From JAAYZK01 sp964535025 (GTDB lineage Bacteria; Planctomycetota; Phycisphaerae; SM23-33; FEN-1343): 64,000 bases of DNA. Shown in pieces: positions 36,219 through 45,176 of the stretch (positions within the stretch are counted from its first letter, which is position 1; each line of letters begins with the position of its first letter). The notes beneath the pieces were generated by a model, which was given only the letters and a program-made list of their open reading frames with translations, did not search any database and was not told the DNA's origin. The position numbers and the translations under genes are program-made. The stretch covers positions 7,520-71,519 of the forward strand of contig CAZHRW010000198.1 in the NCBI GenBank assembly GCA_964535025.1, in the 5' to 3' direction.

Positions 36219-37058
36219 ATGGAGGTAAGACTGGCCACCAAGAGCGGGTTCTGTCACGGCGTTGAGAACGCCATCGACCAGGCCGCGCGCGTGCTGGAAG
36301 AAGGTCGTCCGGGGGCGATCTACAGCCTCGGCGAGGTCATCCACAATCGCCAGGTCGTCGATCGCCTCGCCGAAGGCGGGCTGAAGGTGCTCGATCGCCC
36401 CGAGGATGCCTCGCCGGGCGACACGGTGCTGATCCGCAGCCACGGCGCGCCGCCGGAGGTCATCGAGACCCTCCGCCGGCGCGGCGCGCACATCGTCGAT
36501 GCCACCTGCGTGCTGGTGACGCGGGCACAGGATATCGTTCGCGAGCTGGACCGCGAGGGCTACCAGGTCGTCGTGATCGGCGATGAGAACCACCCCGAGG
36601 TCCGCGGCGTGGTCGGGTACGGGCACAACGTCATCTGCGTCGATTCGCCCGAGCAGCTCGACCGCCTGCCCGATGGGGGCAGGCTGGGGATCATCTCCCA
36701 GACGACCCATTCGCCCGAGCGGTTCGGCGAGATGGTCGGCCGGATCGCCGCTCGGGGCTACGCGGAGCTGAAGGTGATCAATACCCTGTGCCTGGAGACT
36801 CGCCGCCGCCAGGCCGCCGCGGTGGAACTGGCCCGGCAGGTCGACGTGATGTTCGTCCTGGGCGGACGGCAGTCCGCGAACACCCGCCAGTTGGCCCGGC
36901 TGTGTGAGAACGCCGGCGTCAGGACCTACCATTTGGAGAGCTGGGACGATTTCCGTCCCGCCATGGTCGCCGGCGCCACCATCGCCGGCGTGACGGCCGG
37001 GGCGTCGACGCCGGAGTGGATCATCCAGGAGTTTGTCGACCGTCTCCAGGAGGCATGA
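36219..37058 (+). CDS. ispH: 4-hydroxy-3-methylbut-2-enyl diphosphate reductase (IspH)
   Basis: A 279-residue IspH, the last enzyme of the MEP isoprenoid pathway, which makes IPP and DMAPP with an iron-sulfur cluster. The three cluster cysteines are C12 ('GFCHGV'), C97 ('DATCVLV') and C191 ('NTLCLET'). Substrate-binding segments include 'GEVIHN', 'RSHGAPP', 'ISQTTHS' and 'TAGASTPEWII'. Normal length, no extra domain. GGAG lies just before the ATG. Confidence 0.95.
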   Translation: MEVRLATKSGFCHGVENAIDQAARVLEEGRPGAIYSLGEVIHNRQVVDRLAEGGLKVLDRPEDASPGDTVLIRSHGAPPEVIETLRRRGAHIVDATCVLVTRAQDIVRELDREGYQVVVIGDENHPEVRGVVGYGHNVICVDSPEQLDRLPDGGRLGIISQTTHSPERFGEMVGRIAARGYAELKVINTLCLETRRRQAAAVELARQVDVMFVLGGRQSANTRQLARLCENAGVRTYHLESWDDFRPAMVAGATIAGVTAGASTPEWIIQEFVDRLQEA

Positions 37059-37065
37059 GACCGCC

Positions 37066-37404
37066 ATGACCGCGTCAGCCGAGCAGTTCATCTGCGAACC
37101 GTTGACCCCCGTGGCCGGCACGGGTGACGCCGCGGCGATGGCCACCGGCGCGCCGGGCCTGCCGGCGCGGTTCATCTGGCGGGGGACGGAATACCGCGTC
37201 GTCGGCGTGGTCCAGGCGTGGAAGTCCACCGGGTCCTGCCGTCACGGCTCCGGCGAGGTCTATCTCCGCCGCCACTGGTATACGATCGTCACCGACCCCC
37301 CGGCCGAGATGACCGTCTACTGCGATCGCCAGGCGCGCGACCGCCGCCACCGCAAGGCCCGCTGGTGGGTGTATACCGTCGCGGAGGGCCCTGCGCGGCA
37401 GTGA
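37066..37404 (+). CDS. Small conserved protein (DUF6504-like)
   Basis: A 112-residue soluble protein with a compact basic, aromatic core: 'FIWRGTEYRVVGVVQAWKS', 'VYLRRHWYTIVT' and 'ARWWVYTVAEG'. This recalls the DUF6504 family, known mainly from actinobacteria; the match is from memory of the 'F-W-R-G-x-x-Y-x-V' pattern. The ATG at 37066 uses the AGGAGG at the end of ispH, which it follows by 7 bp. Function is unknown. Confidence 0.6.
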   Translation: MTASAEQFICEPLTPVAGTGDAAAMATGAPGLPARFIWRGTEYRVVGVVQAWKSTGSCRHGSGEVYLRRHWYTIVTDPPAEMTVYCDRQARDRRHRKARWWVYTVAEGPARQ

Positions 37405-37492
37405 TGGACCCGCGACGACCTGATCGCACCTCAAGCCGGCCCGCCCGTCGGCCGACGTTCCCTCCGTGCAACCGTGACAGAGGGGGGACACG

Positions 37493-38098
37493 ATGGCCAG
37501 AGAACTGACGGCGGGGCAGTTGCGCAACAGCGGCGACTGGTCGATCGCGATGGGCGGGCTGATCGCGATCTGCGGGCTGGGGGCGTGGCTGGCGCCGGTG
37601 ATCGGCGGGGGGGCGAGCGACGCGATCGTCGGCGTCCTGCTCGGCGCCGCCGGCGTCGTGCAGTTGATCCAATCCCAGGAGATCATCGCCTGGCCGAGCC
37701 GGCTGGGGCTGTTTTTCCTGGGCCTGCTGAGCTTGATCTGCGGCGCGCTGCTCATCGCGCAACAGTTGGCGGGGCTGAGGTTCATGACGGTTCTGCTGGC
37801 GGGCTATTTCGTCCTGAGCGGGAGCCTGGCGGCGGTGCTGTCGGTGCGGCTCCGTCGTCTGGCGGGCTGGCCGTGGCTGTTGGCGGCCGGGGTCGTGACG
37901 ATGATGCTGGCGGTGCTGATCCTTCTCCAGTGGCCCCTGGCCGGCCGGTGGGCCGTTGGCATCTTCATTGGGATCAACCTGCTGCTGATCGGATGGGGGT
38001 CCGTCCGCATCGGGATCGGCGAGGTGCTGCAGGCGCGGCGGATCGACCGATCGCCCGAAGCGGCCGTCCGCGGGACACGACATTTTCCGCCGGCCTGA
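37493..38098 (+). CDS. HdeD/DUF308-like membrane protein
   Basis: A 201-residue integral membrane protein with six hydrophobic segments in three pairs, rich in Gly, Ala and Leu. The pattern '...GLIAICGLGAWLAPVIG...' and 'IVGVLLGAAGVVQLI' repeated through the chain is that of HdeD/DUF308 proteins. In enterobacteria HdeD relates to acid resistance; no such role can be assumed here. AGGGGG precedes the ATG. Stands alone, convergent with tRNA-Ser. Confidence 0.7.
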   Translation: MARELTAGQLRNSGDWSIAMGGLIAICGLGAWLAPVIGGGASDAIVGVLLGAAGVVQLIQSQEIIAWPSRLGLFFLGLLSLICGALLIAQQLAGLRFMTVLLAGYFVLSGSLAAVLSVRLRRLAGWPWLLAAGVVTMMLAVLILLQWPLAGRWAVGIFIGINLLLIGWGSVRIGIGEVLQARRIDRSPEAAVRGTRHFPPA

Positions 38099-38114
38099 GG
38101 CCGCCAGTCAACTC

Positions 38115-38201
38115 GGAGAGGGTGGGATTCGAACCCACGGTACGGATAAACCGTACACGGCACTTCCAATGCCGCTCCTTCGGCCACTCGGACACCTCTC
38201 C
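38115..38201 (-). tRNA. tRNA-Ser (GGA anticodon)
   Basis: An 87-nt class II tRNA read on the minus strand. The 7-bp acceptor stem is GGAGAGG paired with CCTCTCC apart from wobble. The anticodon loop is TTGGAAG with anticodon GGA, the extra arm is long (GTACGGTTTATCCGTAC), and the T-loop is GGTTCGAATCC. No CCA is encoded. Confidence 0.95.
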
Positions 38202-38236
38202 CGGGTTCGCTCGGGCCTGGGCCCGGCATGTGGGGG

Positions 38237-38265
38237 ATTCTACGGGCGTCGGCGGGAGGGGGCAA
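38237..38265 (-). promoter_or_regulatory. Predicted promoter of tRNA-Ser
   Basis: On the minus strand TTGCCC and TAGAAT are 17 bp apart (4/6 and 5/6 matches), 36 bp ahead of the mature tRNA 5' end. Confidence 0.6.
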
Positions 38266-38431
38266 GCAAGATTCGCGACGAGCACTTGTTAGGAGGCGCA
38301 GGGTCGTTCACTTGAATGACTTGGGCCCGCGAAGTAAGGTGTACGCCTGGGGCCGGACCGCCGCGGGTGTCGAATCGCTGCCGCGGCGGCAGGGGCTCCT
38401 GTTCACCGGCGTGAACGAGGGCCGAACCGTG

Positions 38432-40312
38432 ATGAACGACCATCCCAACAGGGTCATCGCCGACCTGAACGCCGTGCGGGACGGGACGGCCGCGGCCCTG
38501 CCGGAAGGTCAATCCCTGCGGGAGCAACTGGAGTCCGAACTGGACCGGATGGCCGGGGCCGTTGAGGCGGCGGCCGAGCCGCCCGTCAGGAGCGCGCGCC
38601 GCCGGCGAATCCCCCTGTGGATGAAGGTGCTGGCGGCGACGACGGCGGTGCTGTCGCTACTGGTGCTGGCCGGTGTGGCCCTGGCCTGGACGTTCCTGTC
38701 GCACCATACCGAGCGACGCCGCGCGGCCGCCGAGGCGTTCGATGCTGCCATGGAGGTCTACCACGATGCCCGGCGGGACTACCATCGCACCGGCGAGGTG
38801 GAGCTGGCGCTGGCGGGCTTTCGCGACGCCAAGGCCCGTCTGCGGCAGTGGGCCGACCGGCATGGGGATCTGCCCGACGGGGCCGTCCGCGCCCGGGCGT
38901 GGGAACGGATGAGCCGGGCCTACGAGGCGATGATCGTCGGGGACTTCGAGGAGGCCGACGAGCACCTGGAGGCGGCATCCCGGCTCGGCGCGCTCGACCG
39001 GGAGGCGGTCATCAACCCGTTCGCCACGGCGCTGAATACGCGGCGAGCGGCGGTGACCGATCTCGAAGCGATGGCCCGCGCCATCGGCGAGGAGGATTTC
39101 GAGAGGGCCGATCTGATCGCCGGGCGACTGGCGGGCCTCAGGGCGCCGCCGGATCAGCAGGATCGCTTCGCCCGTCTGACCGAGCAGATGGCCGCGCGGC
39201 GCAGGGCCTACGAGTTTCGCCGGTTGCTGGCCGCCGGGGACGCGGCCATGGCGAACGCGGAGGCGGCCATCGCGGCCGATCGAAACGCCGAGCTCGCCGA
39301 AGCCATCGCCCACCTGGACGAGGCCCGGCGGCACTACAGGCTGGCCGAGAGCCGCGCCGGCACGCCCGAGGTCCGCCGGCGGCTGGAGGCGGTACGGCTG
39401 GCTGAGGCATTCGTCGAGGCCAGGCTGGCGTACCTCGACACCGTCGCCGGCGACGCGCCGGCGGCCGAGCGGATCGAGGCGCTCCAGGCGGTCGTGGACG
39501 CCCGCCCGCCGACCGAGGCGCTGCAGGACGAGCTGGCTACCGCCCGGGCCGAGGAGGCCTGGCAGCGGGCGGCGCCGCTGCTGGAATCCCAGCTCACCAG
39601 CGACCTGGAGACGGCCCGGGAGGTCCTGGCCGAATCCATCGGCCACAAGCGCCGGCCCAAGGCCGTGACCGCCCTGGCACAGGTCGAAACCACCCTCCAG
39701 CACGACAAGCTCGTCGCCGAGGCCCGGACCGCCATGGACGAGGGCCGCTGGGCGGAGGCGGTCGAGCGGCTCCAGCAGGCCCAGACCCTCGAACAGCGGG
39801 CCGCCGCCGAGTCGATCCGCCAGGCCAGTCCCGTTGCCGACCTGTTGTCCGACGCGCGGGTGGGGCTGCACCTGTCGGCCGGCCACGAGGCGCGGCTCGA
39901 GCATCGCTGGGCGGAGGCCCGAGCCCAGTACGAAAAGGCCGGCCTGGTTCGCCCCCACGATGCAGCGCTGGCGGCGCAGGTCGGTCAGTACACCAACCAG
40001 ACGGATCGGGAAGAGCAGATCTACGCTTGGGTGGACGAGGGCCGACGGCACCTGGCGGCCAAGGACTACAAGCGGGCCGTCGCGGTGTTGAACAGGGCCT
40101 ATCGGGCGGCCGAAGGGCTGGACACGCCGCGGGAGGCCGTCCGGGAGGTCCGGCAACTGGCCCATTATCGCTGGGAGATCGCCAAGGGCCAGGCCGCCGA
40201 GGCCCAGGGCCACGTCCGCATGGCCCTGGGCTGCTATCGCGTTGCCGAGCAACTGATGCCTACCGACGAGGTCCGCGCGTTGATCCGCGGCTTGGCCGCG
40301 CGACGGGAATAG
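38432..40312 (+). CDS. Membrane-anchored helical repeat protein of unknown function
   Basis: A 626-residue protein. A cytoplasmic N-terminal segment of about 60 residues with an Arg cluster ('RSARRRRIP') precedes one transmembrane helix ('VLAATTAVLSLLVLAGVALAW'). The remaining 530 residues are Ala/Glu/Arg-rich helices with TPR-like units ('GRWAEAVERLQQAQTLEQRA', 'HRWAEARAQYEKAGLVRPHD', 'KDYKRAVAVLNRAYRAAEG'). It should project outward from the inner membrane and hold other proteins. The ATG at 38432 is chosen because the upstream frame overlaps the tRNA-Ser promoter. No family is recognised. Confidence 0.7.
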   Translation: MNDHPNRVIADLNAVRDGTAAALPEGQSLREQLESELDRMAGAVEAAAEPPVRSARRRRIPLWMKVLAATTAVLSLLVLAGVALAWTFLSHHTERRRAAAEAFDAAMEVYHDARRDYHRTGEVELALAGFRDAKARLRQWADRHGDLPDGAVRARAWERMSRAYEAMIVGDFEEADEHLEAASRLGALDREAVINPFATALNTRRAAVTDLEAMARAIGEEDFERADLIAGRLAGLRAPPDQQDRFARLTEQMAARRRAYEFRRLLAAGDAAMANAEAAIAADRNAELAEAIAHLDEARRHYRLAESRAGTPEVRRRLEAVRLAEAFVEARLAYLDTVAGDAPAAERIEALQAVVDARPPTEALQDELATARAEEAWQRAAPLLESQLTSDLETAREVLAESIGHKRRPKAVTALAQVETTLQHDKLVAEARTAMDEGRWAEAVERLQQAQTLEQRAAAESIRQASPVADLLSDARVGLHLSAGHEARLEHRWAEARAQYEKAGLVRPHDAALAAQVGQYTNQTDREEQIYAWVDEGRRHLAAKDYKRAVAVLNRAYRAAEGLDTPREAVREVRQLAHYRWEIAKGQAAEAQGHVRMALGCYRVAEQLMPTDEVRALIRGLAARRE

Positions 40313-40320
40313 GCGCGCGG

Positions 40321-41277
40321 TTATTCGCCGCTGAGATACCGCTCGTCGTCCTCGGTAAACACGGTGGGCTTGGTGGGCAGACGTTCGACAACGAACGCAT
40401 CGATCAATTCGCGCATGCTGATAGGCCGGCGGCGGGGCACCTGGCCGGACCAATAGGCCAGCAGGCCCAGGATGCGTTCGGGCGTCACGCCGCGGTCGCG
40501 GTAGCGGGCCAGGCGGGTGTCGCCGTGGCGTTTGGCGAGACGGCGGCCGTCGGGGCCGATCACCAGGGGCAGATGCCAGTAGGTGGGGATCGGCGACAGG
40601 TCCAGGGCCTGCTGGAGGAGCCGTTGGCGTGGCGTCGAATCGAGCAGGTCGTCGCCGCGGACGACGTCGGTGACGCCGCCGGCGGCATCGTCGAGGACGA
40701 CGGCCAACTGGTACGCGGCCGTGCCGTCGGCCTTGCGGATGACGAAATCCCCGCAGGTCGTCGCCAAGTCGAACCGCTGGGCCCCGGCGAGGCGGTCGTC
40801 GAAGGCGATGACCGCCTCACCGACCGCCATGCGGATCGCCGGCGGTCTGCCGGCGGCTCGCCGGGCTTCTTCCTCGTCGGCCCAGCGGCCGCGACAGGTG
40901 CCCGGGTAGACGACGATCCCGTCTTCGCGGTGGGGGGCGCTGGCGGCGCGCTGGACATCTTTGCGGCTGCAGATGCACGGGTAAGCCCGCCCGGCGGCCT
41001 GCAGCATCCGCACCGCCTCGGCGTAGACCTCCCCGCGCTGCGACTGGTCCGCCATCCGCTCATCCCACGTCAAGCCCAGCCACTGCAGATCCTCGACGGC
41101 CGCCGCCGCGGCCCCGGCTTTCACCCGCGGTCCGTCCAGGTCCTCGATGCGCAGCAGGATCCGCCACCGGCGTCTCCGCCCGAGCAGATAATTGACCAGG
41201 AACGTTCGCGCGTTGCCCAGGTGCAGCGCGCCCGTCGGCGACGGGGCCAGGCGGGTGATGTGTTGCGATTCGTCCAT
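40321..41277 (-). CDS. gluQ: Glutamyl-Q tRNA(Asp) synthetase
   Basis: A 318-residue class I synthetase-like protein. It has the HIGH-type motif 'APSPTGALHLGNAR' (residues 11-24), a KMSKS-type motif 'RLAKRHGD', and zinc-site cysteines in 'YPCICSRKDV' and 'GTCRGRW'. It stops after the catalytic domain; the anticodon-binding half of GluRS is absent. That marks GluQ-RS, which attaches glutamate to queuosine in tRNA-Asp rather than charging tRNA-Glu. Convergent with the repeat protein 8 bp away and divergent from dapL. Confidence 0.88.
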   Translation of the reverse strand: MDESQHITRLAPSPTGALHLGNARTFLVNYLLGRRRRWRILLRIEDLDGPRVKAGAAAAAVEDLQWLGLTWDERMADQSQRGEVYAEAVRMLQAAGRAYPCICSRKDVQRAASAPHREDGIVVYPGTCRGRWADEEEARRAAGRPPAIRMAVGEAVIAFDDRLAGAQRFDLATTCGDFVIRKADGTAAYQLAVVLDDAAGGVTDVVRGDDLLDSTPRQRLLQQALDLSPIPTYWHLPLVIGPDGRRLAKRHGDTRLARYRDRGVTPERILGLLAYWSGQVPRRRPISMRELIDAFVVERLPTKPTVFTEDDERYLSGE

Positions 41278-41348
41278 ACAGGAGGCCTATCCTATCACAC
41301 TGGCGGACGGCAGGCACCTTGCCGAACCTCCGGGCCGAAAGCCTGCCG

Positions 41349-41376
41349 TTGAGTTGGTCCCGCGGTCTGTTACAAT
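41349..41376 (+). promoter_or_regulatory. Predicted promoter of the dapL operon
   Basis: TTGAGT and TACAAT are 16 bp apart, about 60 bp ahead of dapL. Matches are 3/6 and 5/6. Confidence 0.45.
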
Positions 41377-41436
41377 GCCCGTTCACCGTCGGAGTGGCGA
41401 AGACCACTAACCCTCAAGCAGGAAAGAGGTTCTTTG

Positions 41437-42612
41437 ATGAACGTGCCGACAGCCGAACGTCTGAACAAACTGCCGCCGTACCTGTTTGCGGACCTGCGCC
41501 GCAAGATGGCCGACGCCCGCCAACGGGGGATCAAGGTCATCCGAATCGACATCGGCGACCCGGACCAGCCGACGCCCGACCCGGTCGTCGACGAGCTGTG
41601 CCGCGCCGTGACCGATACCGACGACCCCGCACGCCACCGGTATGGCTGCGACGTGCCCTACGAGGGGCTCGCGGCCGCCATCGGCGACTTCTACAAGCGC
41701 CGCTGGGGCGTGACGCTGGGCGACGGGCACCTGGTCACCACCATGGGTTCGAAGGACGCGATCGTCAAGTTCGCCCTGGCCCTGCTCAACCCGGGCGACC
41801 TGGCGATCGCCCCGGTGCCGGGCTACCCCACGTACAACATCGGCCACGTGTTCGCCGGGGCCGTCACCTACCAGGTGCCGCTGCCGGCATCCAACGGCTT
41901 CCTGGTCGATTTCGACGCGATCCCCAACGAGGTGCGCCGCCTGGCGAAGATCCTCTGGCTGAACTACCCCAACAACCCCACCACCGCCACGGCGCCGTTG
42001 TCGTTCTTCGAGGAGGCCGTGGCCTTCGGGCGCGAGCACAACATCCTGATCGCCCACGACAGCGCCTACAGCGAGAACACCTACGACGGCTACACCGCCC
42101 CCAGCATCCTGCAGGTCGACGGGGCCGAGGAGGTGGCCGTCGAGTTCTTCAGCCTCTCCAAGGGGTTCAATATGACCGGGTGGCGGGTTGGCTCGCTGGC
42201 GGGCAACACCGAGGCGGTCGCGGCGATCAACGCCGTCAAGGAGAACGTCGACAACGGCACGATGCGCCCGATCCAGTTCGCCGCCGCCAGGGCCCTGGAG
42301 GCCTCCGAGGAACTGACCCCCGCGATCAACGCCGTCTACAGGCGACGTCGCGATCTCGTCGTCGACGCCCTCAATGCCAAGGGCTGGTCGCTGGACAAAC
42401 CGGCGGCGACGATCTACGTTTGGGCGCCGGTGCCGGCGAAGTACAACGGCTCCAGCGGGGCCTTTGTGGCCGATCTGCTCGAGAAGACCGGCGTGATGGT
42501 CACCCCCGGCGCCGGGTACGGCCAGTGGGGCGAAGGGTTTTTCCGCATCTCGCTGACCTATCCGGATGATGTGCTGGCCGAAGCCATGGACCGCATCGCC
42601 CAAATGAAGTGA
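41437..42612 (+). CDS. dapL: LL-diaminopimelate aminotransferase
   Basis: A 391-residue fold-type I PLP aminotransferase matching the DapL2 group: 'LPPYLFADLRRKMADA', 'IDIGDPDQPTPD', 'TMGSKDAIVKFALALLNPGD', 'LNYPNNPTTA' and the PLP-lysine segment 'SLSKGFNMTGWRVGS'. It makes LL-diaminopimelate for lysine and peptidoglycan in one step from tetrahydrodipicolinate, bypassing DapD/C/E. GGAAAGAGG lies 7 bp before the ATG. Seventeen bases separate it from folK, so co-transcription is likely. Confidence 0.9.
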   Translation: MNVPTAERLNKLPPYLFADLRRKMADARQRGIKVIRIDIGDPDQPTPDPVVDELCRAVTDTDDPARHRYGCDVPYEGLAAAIGDFYKRRWGVTLGDGHLVTTMGSKDAIVKFALALLNPGDLAIAPVPGYPTYNIGHVFAGAVTYQVPLPASNGFLVDFDAIPNEVRRLAKILWLNYPNNPTTATAPLSFFEEAVAFGREHNILIAHDSAYSENTYDGYTAPSILQVDGAEEVAVEFFSLSKGFNMTGWRVGSLAGNTEAVAAINAVKENVDNGTMRPIQFAAARALEASEELTPAINAVYRRRRDLVVDALNAKGWSLDKPAATIYVWAPVPAKYNGSSGAFVADLLEKTGVMVTPGAGYGQWGEGFFRISLTYPDDVLAEAMDRIAQMK

Positions 42613-42628
42613 CCGAGGTGATGTCCGC

Positions 42629-43102
42629 ATGATACACACCGCCTATATCGGTCTGGGCAGCAACGTCGGCGACCGGCGCGACACCCTCTTTCGCGCGCTG
42701 AAGATGCTCGACGAGGCCGAAGGCATCGAGGTGGTGCGCGTGAGCCGGTTCATCGTCACCGACCCGGTCGGTCCGCCGCAGGCACGCTATCTCAACGCCG
42801 CGGCCGAGTTGCGCACGACACTGTCCCCCGAGGCCCTGTTGGCCGAACTGCACCGGATCGAGGCGGCCCTCGGGCGGGATCGCTCGCGCGAGGTCCATTG
42901 GGGGCCTCGCACGTGCGACCTGGACATGGAGTTGTATGATGACCGGGTGATGGATACCCCGGCGCTGACGCTTCCGCACCCGAACCTGCACGAGCGGGAC
43001 TTCGTCCTTCGCCCGCTGGCGGAGATCGCCGGCGGCGTCGTCCATCCCGTGCTGGGTAAAACCCTTGCGCAACTGCGGGATGAACGGGAGACCCGGGCGT
43101 GA
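42629..43102 (+). CDS. folK: 2-amino-4-hydroxy-6-hydroxymethyldihydropteridine pyrophosphokinase
   Basis: A 157-residue FolK of folate synthesis; transfers pyrophosphate from ATP to the pterin. Marks: 'YIGLGSNVGDRRD', 'YLNAAAELRTTL', 'HRIEAALGRDRS...WGPRTCDLDMELYDD' (the Asp pair that binds Mg2+) and 'LPHPNLHERDFVLRPLAEI'. GAGGTGAT precedes the ATG. The stop overlaps the next gene (GTGA). Confidence 0.95.
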   Translation: MIHTAYIGLGSNVGDRRDTLFRALKMLDEAEGIEVVRVSRFIVTDPVGPPQARYLNAAAELRTTLSPEALLAELHRIEAALGRDRSREVHWGPRTCDLDMELYDDRVMDTPALTLPHPNLHERDFVLRPLAEIAGGVVHPVLGKTLAQLRDERETRA

Positions 43103-43728
43103 CCGGCGCGCTGATCAGCTTGGTCGGCGCGCCCGGCAGCGGCAAAACGACCGTAGCGCGGTGGTTGGCGCCCGCGCTGGGCGGACGGCTCGTCCTGGAG
43201 GACTATGCCGGCAACCCCTTCCTGGCGGCGTCCTACGAAGGCGCCGACAGCCTGCGCCTGCCGGGCCAACTGTGGTTCCTCCTCTCCCGCGTCGACCAGC
43301 TCGCCGGCGGCCGCGTCGCCGAGGGCGAAGTGGTCGTCACCGACTATGGTTATCTGCAGGACCGCATCTACGCGGAGATCTGGCTGACCGGCGCGGACCT
43401 CGAGACGTACCGTCGCGTCGCCGCCCGCGTCGCCCCGCTGGTCCGGCCGGCCGACGTGCTGGTGCTGCTGGATGGGCCGGTCGGACTGCTGATGGAGCGG
43501 ATCACCCGGCGCGGGCGGGGATACGAGCGGCGTTTCAGCGAGGCGTTCATCCGCCGCCTGCGCGACACCTATCGCGAACGGTTGGCCGACGTGACGACGG
43601 CGGTCGTCCGCGTCGACGTCGCCCAACGCGACCTGCGACGCCCGGGCGACCGGCGGTGGCTCGTCGACAGGATCGGCGAGGCGCTCGCCGCGCAACCGGT
43701 GATGGATGAGGACCATGGAGCACTTTGA
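43099..43728 (+). CDS. Deoxynucleoside kinase-family protein
   Basis: A 209-residue P-loop kinase ('LVGAPGSGKTTVARWLA') with the deoxynucleoside-kinase pattern: 'LEDYAGNPFL' (the E after strand 2 contacts the sugar), 'VVTDYGYLQDRIYAE' in place of the usual D-R-S, and a basic lid 'RITRRGRGYERRFSEAFI'. It probably phosphorylates deoxyadenosine or deoxyguanosine. Starts with GTG overlapping the folK stop and ends 14 bp inside panC. Confidence 0.82.
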   Translation: MTGALISLVGAPGSGKTTVARWLAPALGGRLVLEDYAGNPFLAASYEGADSLRLPGQLWFLLSRVDQLAGGRVAEGEVVVTDYGYLQDRIYAEIWLTGADLETYRRVAARVAPLVRPADVLVLLDGPVGLLMERITRRGRGYERRFSEAFIRRLRDTYRERLADVTTAVVRVDVAQRDLRRPGDRRWLVDRIGEALAAQPVMDEDHGAL

Positions 43729-44578
43729 CACCCTCGAAGCGATTCGCCGAGCGGTCCGGACGGCCCGTGCGGCGGGGCGGTCGATCGCGATCGTGCCGAC
43801 GATGGGCAACCTGCACGCCGGCCATGCGTCGCTGATCGACGCGCCCGTTGGCGACGGGCACTTCACCGTGGTGACGATCTTCGTCAACCCCACGCAGTTC
43901 GGCCCCAACGAAGACCTGGCCGCCTACCCGCGGACGCCCGAGGAGGACCTGGCCCTGTGCGCCCGGCGGGGGGTCGACGCGGTGTTCCTGCCGTCCGTGG
44001 AGACGATGTACCCGCGGGGGGCGCGGACGAGCGTCCACGTGGCGGGCCTGAGCGAGGTGCTGTGCGGGGCCTCGCGCCCGGGGCATTTTGACGGCGTGTG
44101 CACCGTCGTGGCCAAGCTGTTCAACATCGTCGATCCCGACGACGCATACTTCGGTCGCAAGGATGCTCAGCAGGCCATCGTTCTGCAGCGGATGGTCCGG
44201 GACCTGAATTTCCCCGTCAGCCTGCACGTGTGCCCCACGGTCCGCGAGGCCGACGGGCTGGCGATGTCGTCGCGGAACCGGTACCTCACGGCCGATCAGC
44301 GACGCCAGGCGACGGCGCTGTACGGCGCCCTGCGAATGGCCGCCGAGCGGATCGGCCAAGGCGAGACCGACGCCGCGACGGTCGCCGCGGCCATCCGGGA
44401 GCACCTGGCGGCGCACGCGCCCGACGGGGCCGTTGATTACATCGCCCTGGTCAACCCGGAGGACCTGTCGGACGTACAAGACCTGACCGGCCCCGTGCTC
44501 ATCGCCCTGGCGGTGCGGCTCGGGCGGGCGCGATTGATCGACAACCTCATGGTGGACCCGGAGGGGGAGATGACATAA
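43715..44578 (+). CDS. panC: Pantothenate synthetase
   Basis: A 287-residue PanC that joins pantoate and beta-alanine. It has the HIGH-like 'PTMGNLHAGHASLI', 'VTIFVNPTQFGPNEDLAAYPRT', 'CGASRPGHFDGVCTVVAKLFNI', 'YFGRKDAQQ' and the KMSKS-like 'LAMSSRNRYLT'. The ATG at 43715 has GAGG close ahead and lies inside the kinase gene end. Followed by a 124-bp repeat element and then panD, which makes its beta-alanine substrate. Confidence 0.95.
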   Translation: MEHFDTLEAIRRAVRTARAAGRSIAIVPTMGNLHAGHASLIDAPVGDGHFTVVTIFVNPTQFGPNEDLAAYPRTPEEDLALCARRGVDAVFLPSVETMYPRGARTSVHVAGLSEVLCGASRPGHFDGVCTVVAKLFNIVDPDDAYFGRKDAQQAIVLQRMVRDLNFPVSLHVCPTVREADGLAMSSRNRYLTADQRRQATALYGALRMAAERIGQGETDAATVAAAIREHLAAHAPDGAVDYIALVNPEDLSDVQDLTGPVLIALAVRLGRARLIDNLMVDPEGEMT

Positions 44579-44639
44579 CATGCTGTTGTCGGGTTGCTTG
44601 GCTGGTCTTTGTACCCTGGACTCCAGGGGCGATTTGACA

Positions 44640-44763
44640 AACCCGAAATCCGAAGCACGAAATATGAAACAAACGAAAAAACAGATAAGACGGCGAGGAC
44701 CCAAACGGGCGGATTCACGCGTTTGTTTCATGTTTTGTGCTTCGAGCTTCGGATTTGAGGGCT
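44640..44763. repeat. Dispersed inverted-repeat element, copy B (full form)
   Basis: The left arm runs AAATCCGAAGCACGAAATAT then GAAACAAACG; the right arm reads CGTTTGTTTCATGTTTTGTG then CTTCGAGCTTCGGATTT, an imperfect complement. The roughly 50-bp centre shares CAGATAAGACGGCGAGGACC with copy C (CGGACAAGACGGCAAGGCCC). It sits between panC and panD and would form a long hairpin in their transcript. Confidence 0.85.
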
Positions 44764-44809
44764 GAGGCCGGTCGCCAGGCAAGAGGCCTTAGCGAAGATC
44801 TGAGGGATC

Positions 44810-45169
44810 ATGGTGTTGCGTCACATGCTGCGAGCGAAGATCCACCGGGCGACGGTGACCGAGTCCCGGCTCGACTACATCGGCTCGATTACGATCGACC
44901 GGACGGTGATGGAGGCCGCGGGGATCGTCGAGAACGAGCGCGTCCTCGTGGCCGACCTGGCCAACGGGTCGCGCCACGAGACGTACGTCATCGCCGGACA
45001 GCCCGGCAGCGGCACGATTTGCGTCAACGGCGCCGCCGCCCACCTGGTGCACCCGGGCGAGAAGGTCATCATCATGTGTTACGGCCTGGTCGACGAACGG
45101 GAACTGGCCGACCATCGGCCGGTGATCGTGCTGATGGGCGAGAACAACACCATCGACGAGATCCGATAG
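44810..45169 (+). CDS. panD: Aspartate 1-decarboxylase
   Basis: A 119-residue PanD proenzyme. Self-cleavage between Gly25 and Ser26 ('YIGSITID') creates the pyruvoyl group that decarboxylates aspartate to beta-alanine. 'MLRAKIHRATVT', 'NGAAAHLVHPGEKVIIMCY' and the Tyr of 'LDYIGS' are conserved. It supplies PanC upstream. GAGGG lies before the ATG; the family's usual N-terminus supports 44810 over the ATG at 44825. Confidence 0.95.
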   Translation: MVLRHMLRAKIHRATVTESRLDYIGSITIDRTVMEAAGIVENERVLVADLANGSRHETYVIAGQPGSGTICVNGAAAHLVHPGEKVIIMCYGLVDERELADHRPVIVLMGENNTIDEIR

Positions 45170-45176
45170 GAGTCCC

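Noticed and set aside
40321..41277. Full glutamyl-tRNA synthetase
   Set aside because: The protein ends after the catalytic domain and lacks the anticodon-binding half, so GluQ-RS fits better.
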